Source: Leptolyngbyaceae cyanobacterium clean351 (GTDB lineage Bacteria > Cyanobacteriota > Cyanobacteriia > DAIDHW01). From it: a stretch of DNA of 64,000 bases. Both the position numbers and the translations under genes were made by a program. The notes under the pieces were generated by a model. That model did no database searches and was not told the origin of the DNA. It worked only from the letters and a program-made list of their open reading frames with translations. The stretch is taken from NCBI GenBank assembly GCA_027451865.1, contig DAIDHW010000003.1, positions 99,969 to 163,968 of the forward strand. The letters run 5' to 3'. Positions 18,623 to 26,514 of this stretch are shown here, piece by piece; positions within the stretch are counted from its first letter, which is position 1, and each line of letters begins with the position of its first letter.

Positions 18623-19402
18623 ATGCTAAATTTGACCGGTAAAAATGCCCTCGTGACGGGCATCGCTAATAATCGCTCCATTGCTTGGGGGATTGCCCAA
18701 CAACTACACCAGGCTGGAGCAAACTTGGGGGTTACCTATCTGCCTGACGAGCGGGGCCGCTACGAAAAGAAGGTTGCCGAATTAGTAGAACCCCTGCAAC
18801 CCTCCCTGTTTTTACCCTGTGATGTCCAAGATGATGCTCAGGTTGAAGGGCTAACGGCGGCAATCGGCCAGCGTTGGGAGCGGGTAGACATCCTTATTCA
18901 CTGTCTTGCCTACGCTGACCGGGAAGACCTAACCGGGGATTTCAGTGCCACTTCCCGCCCGGGTTACCTCAAGGCGATTAATGTCAGCGCCTTTTCTCTA
19001 GTGCATTTGACCCGAGTCATTCGCCCTCTAATGACCGAGGGGGGCAGCATTCTTACCCTCACCTACCTCGGGGGAGTACGAGTAATCCCGAATTACAACG
19101 TGATGGGCATTGCCAAGGCGGCCCTGGAAATGAACGTCCGTTATCTGGCAGCGGAACTCGGCCCCCAAAACATCCGCGTCAATGCTATTTCCGCCGGCCC
19201 CATCCGGACCCTTGCCTCCTCTGCTGTAGGTGGGATCCTAGATATGATTCACCACGTGGAAACCAGTGCCCCTCTACGCCGCACCGTCACGCAAACGGAA
19301 GTGGGGAATACGGCCGCTTTTTTGAGCAGTGACCTGGCTAGTGGCATCACCGGCCAGATCATCTACGTTGACGCGGGCTATGAGATCATGGGTATGGGAT
19401 GA
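18623..19402 (+). CDS. fabI: Enoyl-[acyl-carrier-protein] reductase (NADH)
   Basis: A 259-aa short-chain dehydrogenase-like enzyme for the last step of each fatty acid elongation cycle. GKNALVTGIANNRSIAWGIA is the FabI-specific nucleotide-binding loop. LTYLGGVRVIPNYNVMGIAKAALEM carries the catalytic Tyr and Lys (Y-x6-K), and GPIRTLASSAVGGI is the substrate-binding loop. The ATG at 18623 (MLNLTGKNALV) is chosen over the ORF-track start at 18596 because it gives the family N-terminus. It converges with purB with a 3-bp gap. Confidence 0.95.
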   Translation: MLNLTGKNALVTGIANNRSIAWGIAQQLHQAGANLGVTYLPDERGRYEKKVAELVEPLQPSLFLPCDVQDDAQVEGLTAAIGQRWERVDILIHCLAYADREDLTGDFSATSRPGYLKAINVSAFSLVHLTRVIRPLMTEGGSILTLTYLGGVRVIPNYNVMGIAKAALEMNVRYLAAELGPQNIRVNAISAGPIRTLASSAVGGILDMIHHVETSAPLRRTVTQTEVGNTAAFLSSDLASGITGQIIYVDAGYEIMGMG

Positions 19403-19405
19403 GCC

Positions 19406-20701
19406 CTAGATGCTCAATCGCTGGTAAATTTCCTCCAGATGCTGCAGGTGGTACTGGGGGTCGAAGCAATGGGCAAGCTCAGCTGGGGAGAGGAGGGCGC
19501 TAACCTGGGGGTCTTGACTAACTAGGTGGCGAAAGTTTCCTTCAGGTTGGTTCCAGGCCTGATGGGCACAGGCTTGCACCACCTGGTAGGCCGCTTCCCG
19601 ACTCATCCCCTTATCTACCAAGGCCAACAGGACCTGCTGACTAAACACTACCCCGCCGTAAACCTGCAGATTGCGGCGCATATTTTGCGGGTAAACGAGG
19701 AGATGTTTGACCAGGTCGGTGATTTCTACCACCATGAAGTGGGTGAGGATGGAAGCGTCCGGCAGGGCCATTCGCTCCACAGAACTGTGGGAGATGTCTC
19801 GCTCATGCCAAAGAGCTAGGTTTTCCAAAGCTGCCCCGGCGTAGGCCCGGATCAGTCGCGCCAAGCCCGTCAGCCGCTCAGAGCGAATGGGGTTGCGCTT
19901 GTGGGGCATGGCGGAGGAGCCCTTCTGACCGGGACTAAAAAACTCCTCTACCTCTAGAACATCTGTGCGCTGAAGGTTGCGAATCTCGACCGCGAACCGT
20001 TCAATCGAAGCTGCGAGCAGGGCCAGGGTCTGGAGGTACTCGGCGTGGCGGTCCCGGGAAATTACTTGGGTGGAAGCGGTGTCCGGTACTAGCCCCAAGG
20101 CCTGGCAGGCGAGAGCTTCGACCCGCGGAGAGACATTGGCGTAGGTACCCACTGCCCCCGATATTTTGCCCACTGCCACCTGGGACCTCAGCCGGACTAG
20201 GCGCTCCCGGTGCCGCAGGACTTCCGCCAACCACCCGGCCAACTTAAACCCAAAGGTGATGGGTTCCCCGTGTACCCCGTGGGAGCGGCCAATCATCACT
20301 GTTTGCCGATGCTCCTGGGCTCGGTAGCGAATCGCCTGACTGAGAGTTTCTACCTCTTGCAGCAGCAGGTCGACGCTCGCTACTAGTTGGAGAGCTAAAG
20401 CCGTATCCAGGACATCGGAACTGGTAAGGCCCCGATGGATGTAGCGGCCGGCCGGCCCAACCCGCTCGTTAACGTTAGTTAGAAAAGCGATCACATCGTG
20501 ACGCACCTGGGCTTCTAACTCCCGGATTCGCTCAGGGTCAAAGGCAGCTTGGGTTTTGATTGCGGTTAAGGCCTCCGGGGGAATTTCTCCCAGGTCAGCC
20601 TGGACCTGACAGACGGCTAGCTCCACACGCAACCAGGCTTGGTACTTAGCGGTCTCGGTCCACAGATTGCCCATGGCGGGCAGGGTATAGCGGTCAATCA
20701 A
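19406..20701 (-). CDS. purB: Adenylosuccinate lyase
   Basis: A 431-aa fumarase/aspartase superfamily enzyme acting twice in purine synthesis. GSSAMPHKRNPIRSERLTGL is the family signature with the catalytic Ser loop. RSHGVHGEPITFG holds the catalytic His pair, and the N-terminus MIDRYTLPAMGNLW is typical. The start ATG is unambiguous. It is divergent from the glycine-zipper gene with about 108 bp between them. Confidence 0.96.
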   Translation of the reverse strand: MIDRYTLPAMGNLWTETAKYQAWLRVELAVCQVQADLGEIPPEALTAIKTQAAFDPERIRELEAQVRHDVIAFLTNVNERVGPAGRYIHRGLTSSDVLDTALALQLVASVDLLLQEVETLSQAIRYRAQEHRQTVMIGRSHGVHGEPITFGFKLAGWLAEVLRHRERLVRLRSQVAVGKISGAVGTYANVSPRVEALACQALGLVPDTASTQVISRDRHAEYLQTLALLAASIERFAVEIRNLQRTDVLEVEEFFSPGQKGSSAMPHKRNPIRSERLTGLARLIRAYAGAALENLALWHERDISHSSVERMALPDASILTHFMVVEITDLVKHLLVYPQNMRRNLQVYGGVVFSQQVLLALVDKGMSREAAYQVVQACAHQAWNQPEGNFRHLVSQDPQVSALLSPAELAHCFDPQYHLQHLEEIYQRLSI

Positions 20702-20809
20702 GGGGTTGGGCCCATGGGGGTCATTGTTAATATTCTAGAGCATCCCTGGGACCCCCTTGAATATTTCCCTTTTGGTCACCTAGGATAGGGTCAAACTCGG
20801 AGGTGTAAG

Positions 20810-21058
20810 GTGGTTATTTATCTTGGGTCCTTGATGGGTTCCCTAGCCGGCTCCTTGGTTGGGTCGGTGGTGGGCTCCGTGGCGGGAGAGGTGGCGGCCC
20901 TGGCCACAGGTCTGGTTCTGCTGCCGCTGGTGGGGTCCCTAGTGGGCTCTTTAGTGGGCTCCCTAGCCGGGTTTGTGCTCGGGTCTGAGGTAGACCAGTG
21001 GTGGGAGCGGCAACGGTTTGCGGGACCAGGCTACCCGATGAGGTCAGCGGCGGTTTGA
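20810..21058 (+). CDS. Small glycine-zipper membrane protein, unknown
   Basis: An 82-residue protein starting at GTG, with GGAGG six bases upstream, so translation is likely. It is dominated by a four-residue period: five (GSxx) units near residues 6-25 and three (GSLV/GSLA) units near 42-53, separated by a short acidic step. This forms two GxxxG glycine-zipper helices able to pack tightly in a membrane. The tail (VDQWWERQRFAGPGYP) is polar with a WW pair. No known family is recognised. Glycine-zipper peptides include structural membrane proteins, outer-membrane lipoproteins and pore formers; which applies here cannot be said. Confidence 0.6.
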   Translation: MVIYLGSLMGSLAGSLVGSVVGSVAGEVAALATGLVLLPLVGSLVGSLVGSLAGFVLGSEVDQWWERQRFAGPGYPMRSAAV

Positions 21059-21290
21059 TTGCCTCTGACTCTCCCTTCAAGCCGGAGGATGCCCACAGGC
21101 CAGCTGGATTTAACTGGGGGTTTCGGCGCAGTGCCTAGCTGCCCATTAGGTGGGTGTGTCTGCAAGCTAACTAGCTGACAGGAGGCCATGGGGTACGTGG
21201 TTTAGATGGCGTTCCTCCCTAACGCCCGGCTTTTTGGCTTCATCGACGACCAGAACGTCCTGCGCTTCCGTTCACCAAGAAATCATCACC

Positions 21291-21749
21291 ATGTCCACAT
21301 CCGGAATTCACCAATTCCACTCTGGCAGTGGAGACAATGTTGGCGGCGACAAGGTTGCGAGCGACAAAGTTATTAAGGCCCAAGGCGATTCCTTCACCTT
21401 TAATAATCAAGGGTCAACAATCGGTACCCAGATTGGCAAAGCAGAAGCCGGGAGTCACATCGAATCAACCCAGTATGTCACTCCGGCCAATCCAGAGCAT
21501 CTACAAGAAATTCTGAAGCAGCTTGCAGTCATTCGTGAGAACTTACAGAGCATTCCACCAGAAGATCAGGAGGTTGTCACCGATGGCCTGGAGGTCATCG
21601 AAGCGGAGGCTCAATCTCCAACTAAAACCAGCAAACTTAAGACGGCTTTCTTGGCGATATGGGGCGTCACCAAAGATGTTGCCACTGTTGCTAATGCAGT
21701 CACAGCTCTAGCTGAACGGTTCGGCTTTTTTAACCTGCTTAATCGTTAG
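21291..21749 (+). CDS. Small NLR-associated protein with shared N-terminal GxQIG motif and helical C-terminus
   Basis: A 152-aa protein from ATG 21291 (no clear Shine-Dalgarno; the ORF track starts at a TTG 57 bp earlier). Residues about 7-56 are Gly/Asp/Asn-rich (HSGSGDNVGGDK, GDSFTFNN, IGTQIGKAEAGSH) and match the N-terminus of the convergent STAND protein. Residues about 65-105 are charged helices (PEHLQEILKQLAVIRENLQ), and the last 40 residues hold a hydrophobic helix region (KTAFLAIWGVTKDVATVANAVTALAERFGFF). I do not recognise a named domain. The shared motif plus a potentially membrane-active helical end suggests an effector or adapter of the NLR-like protein. That is inference. Confidence 0.65.
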   Translation: MSTSGIHQFHSGSGDNVGGDKVASDKVIKAQGDSFTFNNQGSTIGTQIGKAEAGSHIESTQYVTPANPEHLQEILKQLAVIRENLQSIPPEDQEVVTDGLEVIEAEAQSPTKTSKLKTAFLAIWGVTKDVATVANAVTALAERFGFFNLLNR

Positions 21750-21839
21750 CACCACAAACGGCTCGTACTATAAGCGGCGACGATTGGATGTCTTGGTAGT
21801 AGCCCTGGCTGCCCTCCCAGTCTCCTACAGCCCCTGAAA

Positions 21840-22028
21840 TTACCCTTCGGTATCTCTACTTCCCTGAATTTCAGCTAGTATCTGCTGGGTCAGTGGGTGA
21901 TTAGACGGCACTGATGCTTGCCCTGCTTCTACAACTTGGCGAATGAGAAGCAGGAAGTTGTCTAGTCCTCTTTTCGTGGAGGGATGGTCTTGTCCTAGGC
22001 TTTGAGTCCAGATTTCGATTGCCCGGAC
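21840..22028 (-). pseudogene. Continuation of the STAND-TPR gene beyond an in-frame TAA
   Basis: Reading through the TAA at 22031-22029 in the same frame gives 62 further sense codons to a TAA at 21842-21840. The translation (VRAIEIWTQSLGQDHPST, then RGLDNFLLLIRQVVEAGQ) continues the sixth 42-residue TPR unit in exact register and ends in a plausible C-terminal cap. A Tyr or Cys codon occupies the stop position in the other units, so TAC/TAT to TAA is a one-base change. It is either a recent nonsense mutation, a sequencing error, or a readthrough site. Confidence 0.8.
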
Positions 22029-24074
22029 TTACGGAGGTTCTGCTTCCTCGTAGCGGCCCATTGATGCGTACAACCCCGCCAGATTGTTGAGACTGGTAGC
22101 TGTGTGAGGATGACTCTCTCTTAACACCCCCTCGCAGATCGCCAGGGACCGCTGACACAAGGGCAACGCTTCCTTGTGGCGGCCCACGCTATAGTACAGC
22201 AACGCCAGGTTGTTGAGACTGGTAGCTGTGTGAGGATGACTCTCTCCTAAAACTCTCTCACGGATTGCTAGGGACCGCTGATACAAGGGCAACGCCTCCT
22301 CATAACGACCCATGCTGTAGTACAACCCCGCCAGATTGTTGAAACTGGCAGCTGTGTCAGAATGACTCTCTCCTAACTTCCTCTCGTGGATCTCCAGGGA
22401 CCGCTGACACAAGGGCAACGCTTCCTCGTAGCGGCCCATTGCACGATACAGTTCCGCTAGATTGCCGAGACTGGTAGCTGTGTGAGGATGACTCTCTCCT
22501 AACTCCCTCTCCCGGATCTCTAGGGACCGCTGACACAAGGGCAGCGCCTCCTCGTAGCGGCCCATTGATGAGTACAACAACGCCAGATTGTTGAGACTGG
22601 TAGCTGTGTCAGGATGACTCTCTCCAAAACGCTCCTGAGCCATCTCCAGGCAAGCCTGACACCACCCTTGGGCCTCTTGCCAACGATTTTGTCCTGCGGC
22701 CATCCGTCCCAGGGCAATGAAAGGCCAAACGGCATCCTCATCCGCTAGCAACGCCGTCAACCCTTCAGCCACAATCTCCCAATGCCCGACTGCACCTTGC
22801 ACCTTTGCCAAATCCGAGAGGGTCACAGAATCAGGCACAGTCTGCGCCACCGCGGTCATAGCCACGGCCATGCCCCGCCTGCGGGCCTCTGACTGGGCAC
22901 TTAACTCCCCGTCTAACTTCGCGGCCAAAAACTCTCGGATCAGGGTGTGCAGCAAATACTGACCCCCTGGGAATGACGCCAAGGACCACTGCAATAACTC
23001 TGATTCGGCTGCTTCTAGTTGTTCGCTCTCCCAATCGGGCAGACTTGCTACTACCCAATCCCTAGCTACTGGAGATAGGGCAAATACACTTAGTAACCCC
23101 CCTAACTGCCGTGCATGTGAGGATAACTGTTGCCAGCTCAACTCAAACGCAGCTTCCAGGTTAAGCTGGTAGTTCATCTCCTCGGGTACGTCTTGAACAG
23201 CCTTTGCTCGCAGTTTTTGGGCTTGCAAACGCTTCAGGAGTGCAGCTAACGGGAGGCTGGGACGGCTCCTCAAGTGTCGGCCAATCAACTCAATCCCTAA
23301 GGGTAATCGGCCCACCCATGCACACAGCTTTGAGGCTACTTGGGCGGCGGCCTTGATACGCTGGTCGTCGTCACCCACCAATACCCGCAATAATTCCAGG
23401 GCTGCTTCAGGGGATAAGACTTCCAGGTCTAACCGTTGCACCGGTGGCTGCAACTTTGCCCTGGTTGTCAGCAATACTCGATATCTAGGGTCCTGGGGCA
23501 AGAGCGGTTTCACTTCTCGGTACTCAGTCACGTCGTCGCAGACTAGTAATCGTTGACCTTGGGGTAAGGCTTTCAACCACTGATTGAAATACCATTGCAC
23601 CTTCAGTTCATCAGTGGTGAAAGTATCGGGGGCTGGGGGTAACTCCATTTGTGTCCCATAGTCCAGGATTTGACCTACCCAATTACCTGGAGCCATCCAC
23701 CAAATCCCTGCGGGGTAATCGGTTTGGTGTTGGTGAGCATACTGCCATGCCAGTTCGGTCTTGCCGATGCCCCCCATGCCCGCAGCTGCGGCTATTGCTG
23801 CTTGCTCGCTTTGGGTCAGTAATTGATGCAGGTTTTGGAGATCGGTTTCCCGGCCCACGAAGGTCCGGGAGCCTACACCAGGCCCATAGAAGTAGGGAGG
23901 GGTGATCTGGGGCGGAGGAGGGGATTCATGATAGTGGAAGTGACTTCCAAGTTCTGCTTTGCCAATCTGGAAGCCGATATTTGCCTTTGGATTATTAATG
24001 GTGACAGAATCGCCTTGGGCCCCGGCATCTTTGTCCCCACTGCCAGAGTGGGATTGTCCCCCATTCTCAGCCAT
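22029..24074 (-). CDS. STAND NTPase: short N-terminal motif, NB-ARC, TPR repeats (NLR-like)
   Basis: A 681-aa protein from ATG 24074, preceded by GAGGT. Residues about 8-45 carry the module shared with the 21291 protein (HSGSGD, GDSVTINN, IGFQIGKAELGSH). The NB-ARC domain follows: AAGMGGIGKTELAWQYA is Walker A, QRLLVCDDVTEY is Walker B, YRVLLTTRAK is the sensor Arg region, and GRLPLGIELIGRHL is the GLPL motif. After a winged-helix-like linker come five full 42-residue TPR units of the ESHPHTATSLNNLA type, then the sixth is cut by a TAA. STAND proteins oligomerise on ligand sensing by the repeats and recruit or activate an effector. Role here: probable immunity or programmed cell death, inferred. 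Confidence 0.85.
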   Translation of the reverse strand: MAENGGQSHSGSGDKDAGAQGDSVTINNPKANIGFQIGKAELGSHFHYHESPPPPQITPPYFYGPGVGSRTFVGRETDLQNLHQLLTQSEQAAIAAAAGMGGIGKTELAWQYAHQHQTDYPAGIWWMAPGNWVGQILDYGTQMELPPAPDTFTTDELKVQWYFNQWLKALPQGQRLLVCDDVTEYREVKPLLPQDPRYRVLLTTRAKLQPPVQRLDLEVLSPEAALELLRVLVGDDDQRIKAAAQVASKLCAWVGRLPLGIELIGRHLRSRPSLPLAALLKRLQAQKLRAKAVQDVPEEMNYQLNLEAAFELSWQQLSSHARQLGGLLSVFALSPVARDWVVASLPDWESEQLEAAESELLQWSLASFPGGQYLLHTLIREFLAAKLDGELSAQSEARRRGMAVAMTAVAQTVPDSVTLSDLAKVQGAVGHWEIVAEGLTALLADEDAVWPFIALGRMAAGQNRWQEAQGWCQACLEMAQERFGESHPDTATSLNNLALLYSSMGRYEEALPLCQRSLEIRERELGESHPHTATSLGNLAELYRAMGRYEEALPLCQRSLEIHERKLGESHSDTAASFNNLAGLYYSMGRYEEALPLYQRSLAIRERVLGESHPHTATSLNNLALLYYSVGRHKEALPLCQRSLAICEGVLRESHPHTATSLNNLAGLYASMGRYEEAEPP
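22059..22688 (-). repeat. Tandem 126-bp repeats encoding TPR units
   Basis: Five consecutive units of 126 bp (42 codons) encode the TPR array of the STAND protein; a sixth partial unit follows. Neighbouring units are very similar at the DNA level (recurrent gagactggtagctgtgtgag on the plus strand). Such arrays can expand or contract by recombination, as is typical of sensor repeats. Confidence 0.85.
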
Positions 24075-24168
24075 CACCCACCTCTTCTAGGCTGCTTTTA
24101 GTCTACAACCCCAAGGTCTTACTGGGGGACTAAAGGAGTCTAGGGCTCCTGTCAACTGAATCTAGGTT

Positions 24169-24300
24169 TGCAACCATGTCCCTGCAGCCAGTCAAGAGCA
24201 TCTACAAGAAACTTTGAGGCTACTCAGAGCTAGAAGTATCGAAAGAAACCTTAAGGCAGAAAAGAAGAGGGACAAGAAAGAGCGTTTTACTCCCCACTAA
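24169..24300 (+). pseudogene. Decayed partial copy of the 21291 small protein gene
   Basis: In the frame ending with the TAA at 24298, HVPAASQEHLQETLRLL aligns with YVTPANPEHLQEILKQL of the intact protein. At DNA level the 17-mer agagcatctacaagaaa occurs in both. The frame upstream is broken by TAG and TGA, and the N-terminal motif is gone. After about 17 residues the match fades into a Lys/Arg-rich stretch (RNLKAEKKRDKKERF). It reads away from the STAND gene on the opposite strand. Confidence 0.6.
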
Positions 24301-24426
24301 TCAAAAAATGGTGTCTGGTGCTACCGTCGTTTCCGAATATTGTCAAATCTCTCTTGAGTCAACTGTCCAGGGCTTCAATTACATCGAGACGGAATCTTTT
24401 AACAGCTTAACGTCCGCCACCGTTTA

Positions 24427-24649
24427 GGCCCCCAGGGCGTTGGCAAGCTCTTTGGCCGAGAAGAAAACATCACCAGCTACAACTTGGCCTGGTCGAACAT
24501 GCTCCTGCACGGGGTCAAGGATTCGGAGTTTGAAATTTTTCCGTGGGGATACCCTAGAGAATGACTGGGGACTTCCACGGGAACAAAACCCCGTCAAGAT
24601 GCCCCACTTTGATGCTGCGGTGGCCAACCCCCCCTTTAGCTACCGCTAA
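24427..24649 (+). pseudogene. Frameshifted remnant of a type I restriction DNA methylase (HsdM)
   Basis: Frame 1 (codons from 24427) reads KLFGREENITSYNLAWSNML then LHGVKDSEFEIF and then hits a TGA. From the same point, the next frame continues RGDTLENDWGLPREQNPV and PHFDAAVANPPFSYR. Joined, these match the N6-adenine methylase core of HsdM including the catalytic NPPF motif IV. A one-base insertion in gaaatttttccgtgggg explains the shift, and a TAA directly follows FSYR. Only about 70 codons remain, with no hsdS or hsdR seen nearby. Confidence 0.8.
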
Positions 24650-24732
24650 ATTGGCCCCAGGGGGAACTGGCGGCGGGGATTCTTCCCTAGGGCCCGGTTA
24701 TAGGTATAATAGGTTCCTGGGCCAAAAACCCT

Positions 24733-24804
24733 GCGGGTGTAGTTCAGTGGTAGAACGTCAGCTTCCCAAGCTGAATGTCATGGGTTCGAGTCCCATCATC
24801 CGCT
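24733..24804 (+). tRNA. tRNA-Gly (CCC)
   Basis: The acceptor stem GCGGGTG/CATCCGC, D arm GTTC-AGTGGTA-GAAC, anticodon stem TCAGC/GCTGA with loop TTCCCAA (anticodon CCC), and T arm ATGGG-TTCGAGT-CCCAT all pair. No CCA is encoded. It borders the accessory region that holds the STAND gene and the hsdM remnant, a common position for island integration. Confidence 0.95.
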
Positions 24805-25075
24805 CTGGCACATTTTGCCGAAGCTACCTAGGGCGGCGGTCTCCTCCAGACCCTGGCAGAGCCGGACTCCCGACCGGCCCGGTTTGGCATCACGGTCTCT
24901 ACCGGCACTGCTGCGCCTTGGCGGACTAGTTAGAAGTTGGCGGTTTTAGTTCAGTCCCGGAGCGGGATTTAACCGGCCGCCGGGGGCAAATCAGGTAGGG
25001 GAAATATACCCTAAAGAGGGAGAATAGGACAGGTTATGCAGCCTGTGGCACCTCTTTAGGACTTTCACCCCCCCC

Positions 25076-26482
25076 ATGACCAACCCCCCCCGGACCCCCC
25101 TGACCCTGAGCACTAAGCTAGCCTTTGGCGCCGGTGACCTGGGCAGTGCCATGACCGCTAATATCCTTGCCTTTTTTTTGTTGGTATTTTTGACCAACAC
25201 CGCTGGCCTTGACCCTGGCCTAGCGGGGAGTGTGCTGTTGATCAGCAAGATCTGGGATGGGGTGAGTGACCCGGTCATGGGATTTTTGAGTGACCAGACT
25301 CGCCATCCCTGGGGACGGCGCTATCCCTGGATGATCTACGGGGCTGTACCCTTTGGGGTGTTTTTCTTTTTGCAGTGGTTGGTCCCCCCCCTGGGGACCT
25401 GGGGGCTATTCAGCTATTACGTTCTGATGGGACTTTTGTTTCACGCCTTCTATACCATTGTTAACCTCCCCTACACTGCCCTCACTCCCGAGTTGACCCA
25501 GGACTACCACGAACGGACTAACCTAAATAGCTTCCGCTTTGCCTTCTCGATTGGCGGCAGCATCTTCAGCCTCCTGCTAGCCCAGGTGATATTTTCGATT
25601 GTGCAGGGTTCAGTCCAACGCTATCTAGTCCTGGGAGCGGTTTGCGCCGTGATTTCGGTGCTGCCCTTGTTTTGGTGTGTGGCAGGTACTTGGCAGCGGA
25701 CCAAGGCCCTAGGGAACCTAGGTCAGAATCAACAGGAGTCTCCCCCCTCCCCTATTCCCTTCCTAGAGCAGCTCAAGGTAGTGTTTAGCAACCGGCCCTT
25801 TTTATTTGTGATTGGGATCTACCTTTGCTCTTGGTTTGCTGTCCAGGGCACGGCTGCCATCCTGCCGTTTTTCGTGGTCAACTGGATGGGGCTACCAGAA
25901 AAAGACTTTATTCAGGTGGCCTTGGCAGTTCAAATCCCTGCCCTGATGATGCTGTTCTTTTGGAGTGCCCTGAGCACTCGGGTAGGTAAGAAAGCAGTTT
26001 ACTTTCTCGGGCTGTGCCTGTGGCTGATTGCCCAAACCGGCTTGCTGATTCTCCAACCCGGACAGGTGGGATTTATGTACGTCCTGGCGATCATCGCCGG
26101 CAGCGGGATCTCCACGGCCTACCTGGTGCCTTGGTCCATGCTGCCGGACGTCATTGAGCTAGACGAGCTGCAAACCGGACAGCGGCGGGAGGGGTTATTC
26201 TACGCCTTCATCCTCCTGCTGCAAAAGATCGGCCTAGCCCTGGGCTTATTTTTAATTGGTCAGGTTTTGCAGATGGCAGGCTTTATCCATGGCCATCCAG
26301 GAGGCCCCCCGCCCCTTCAACCCGCCTCGGCTCTGCTGGCAATTCGGATAGCCATTGGTCCTATCCCCATGGTGGCCCTGGGCATCAGTCTGGTCCTGGC
26401 TTACTTTTATCCCATCACTCGCGAGTTTCACGCCCAGGTTCTCCTCCAGCTAGCCCGGCGGCGCCAGGAGAGTGCTCCCTAG
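25076..26482 (+). CDS. MFS transporter, GPH (sugar:cation symporter, MelB-like) family
   Basis: A 468-aa protein with twelve predicted helices. The early motif FLTNTAGLDPGLAGSVLLISK then WDGVSDPVMGFLSDQTRHPWGRRYPWM is the GPH signature, in which the Asp residues bind the coupling cation in MelB. YTALTPELTQDYHERTNLNSFR and ELDELQTGQRREGLFYAF are further GPH motifs. The ATG follows a run of C. The substrate is probably a sugar or glycoside but cannot be assigned. It lies alone between the two tRNA-Gly genes. Confidence 0.85.
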   Translation: MTNPPRTPLTLSTKLAFGAGDLGSAMTANILAFFLLVFLTNTAGLDPGLAGSVLLISKIWDGVSDPVMGFLSDQTRHPWGRRYPWMIYGAVPFGVFFFLQWLVPPLGTWGLFSYYVLMGLLFHAFYTIVNLPYTALTPELTQDYHERTNLNSFRFAFSIGGSIFSLLLAQVIFSIVQGSVQRYLVLGAVCAVISVLPLFWCVAGTWQRTKALGNLGQNQQESPPSPIPFLEQLKVVFSNRPFLFVIGIYLCSWFAVQGTAAILPFFVVNWMGLPEKDFIQVALAVQIPALMMLFFWSALSTRVGKKAVYFLGLCLWLIAQTGLLILQPGQVGFMYVLAIIAGSGISTAYLVPWSMLPDVIELDELQTGQRREGLFYAFILLLQKIGLALGLFLIGQVLQMAGFIHGHPGGPPPLQPASALLAIRIAIGPIPMVALGISLVLAYFYPITREFHAQVLLQLARRRQESAP

Positions 26483-26514
26483 GTGTGCTAAGCTGAAAAA
26501 GCATTAGAGTTGTT

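Noticed and set aside
21206-21376. 56-codon ORF starting MAFLPNARLFGFIDDQNVLRFR before the small motif gene
   Set aside because: Only the first 22 residues look protein-like; the rest overlaps the 21291 gene in another frame and no family is recognisable. It might be a relic but is not supported.
21901-22158. 85-aa minus-strand ORF after the STAND gene
   Set aside because: It is out of frame with the TPR reading; the real continuation is the in-frame extension to 21840. Its composition (Ser/Arg-rich) is that of a shadow.
22059-22688. Regular repeats considered as a CRISPR array
   Set aside because: The 126-bp period codes for 42-residue TPR units in one open frame; there are no short repeats with unique spacers and no cas genes.
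24561-24929. 122-aa plus-strand ORF covering the hsdM relic and tRNA-Gly
   Set aside because: It runs straight through the tRNA gene and its translation matches nothing; a shadow frame.
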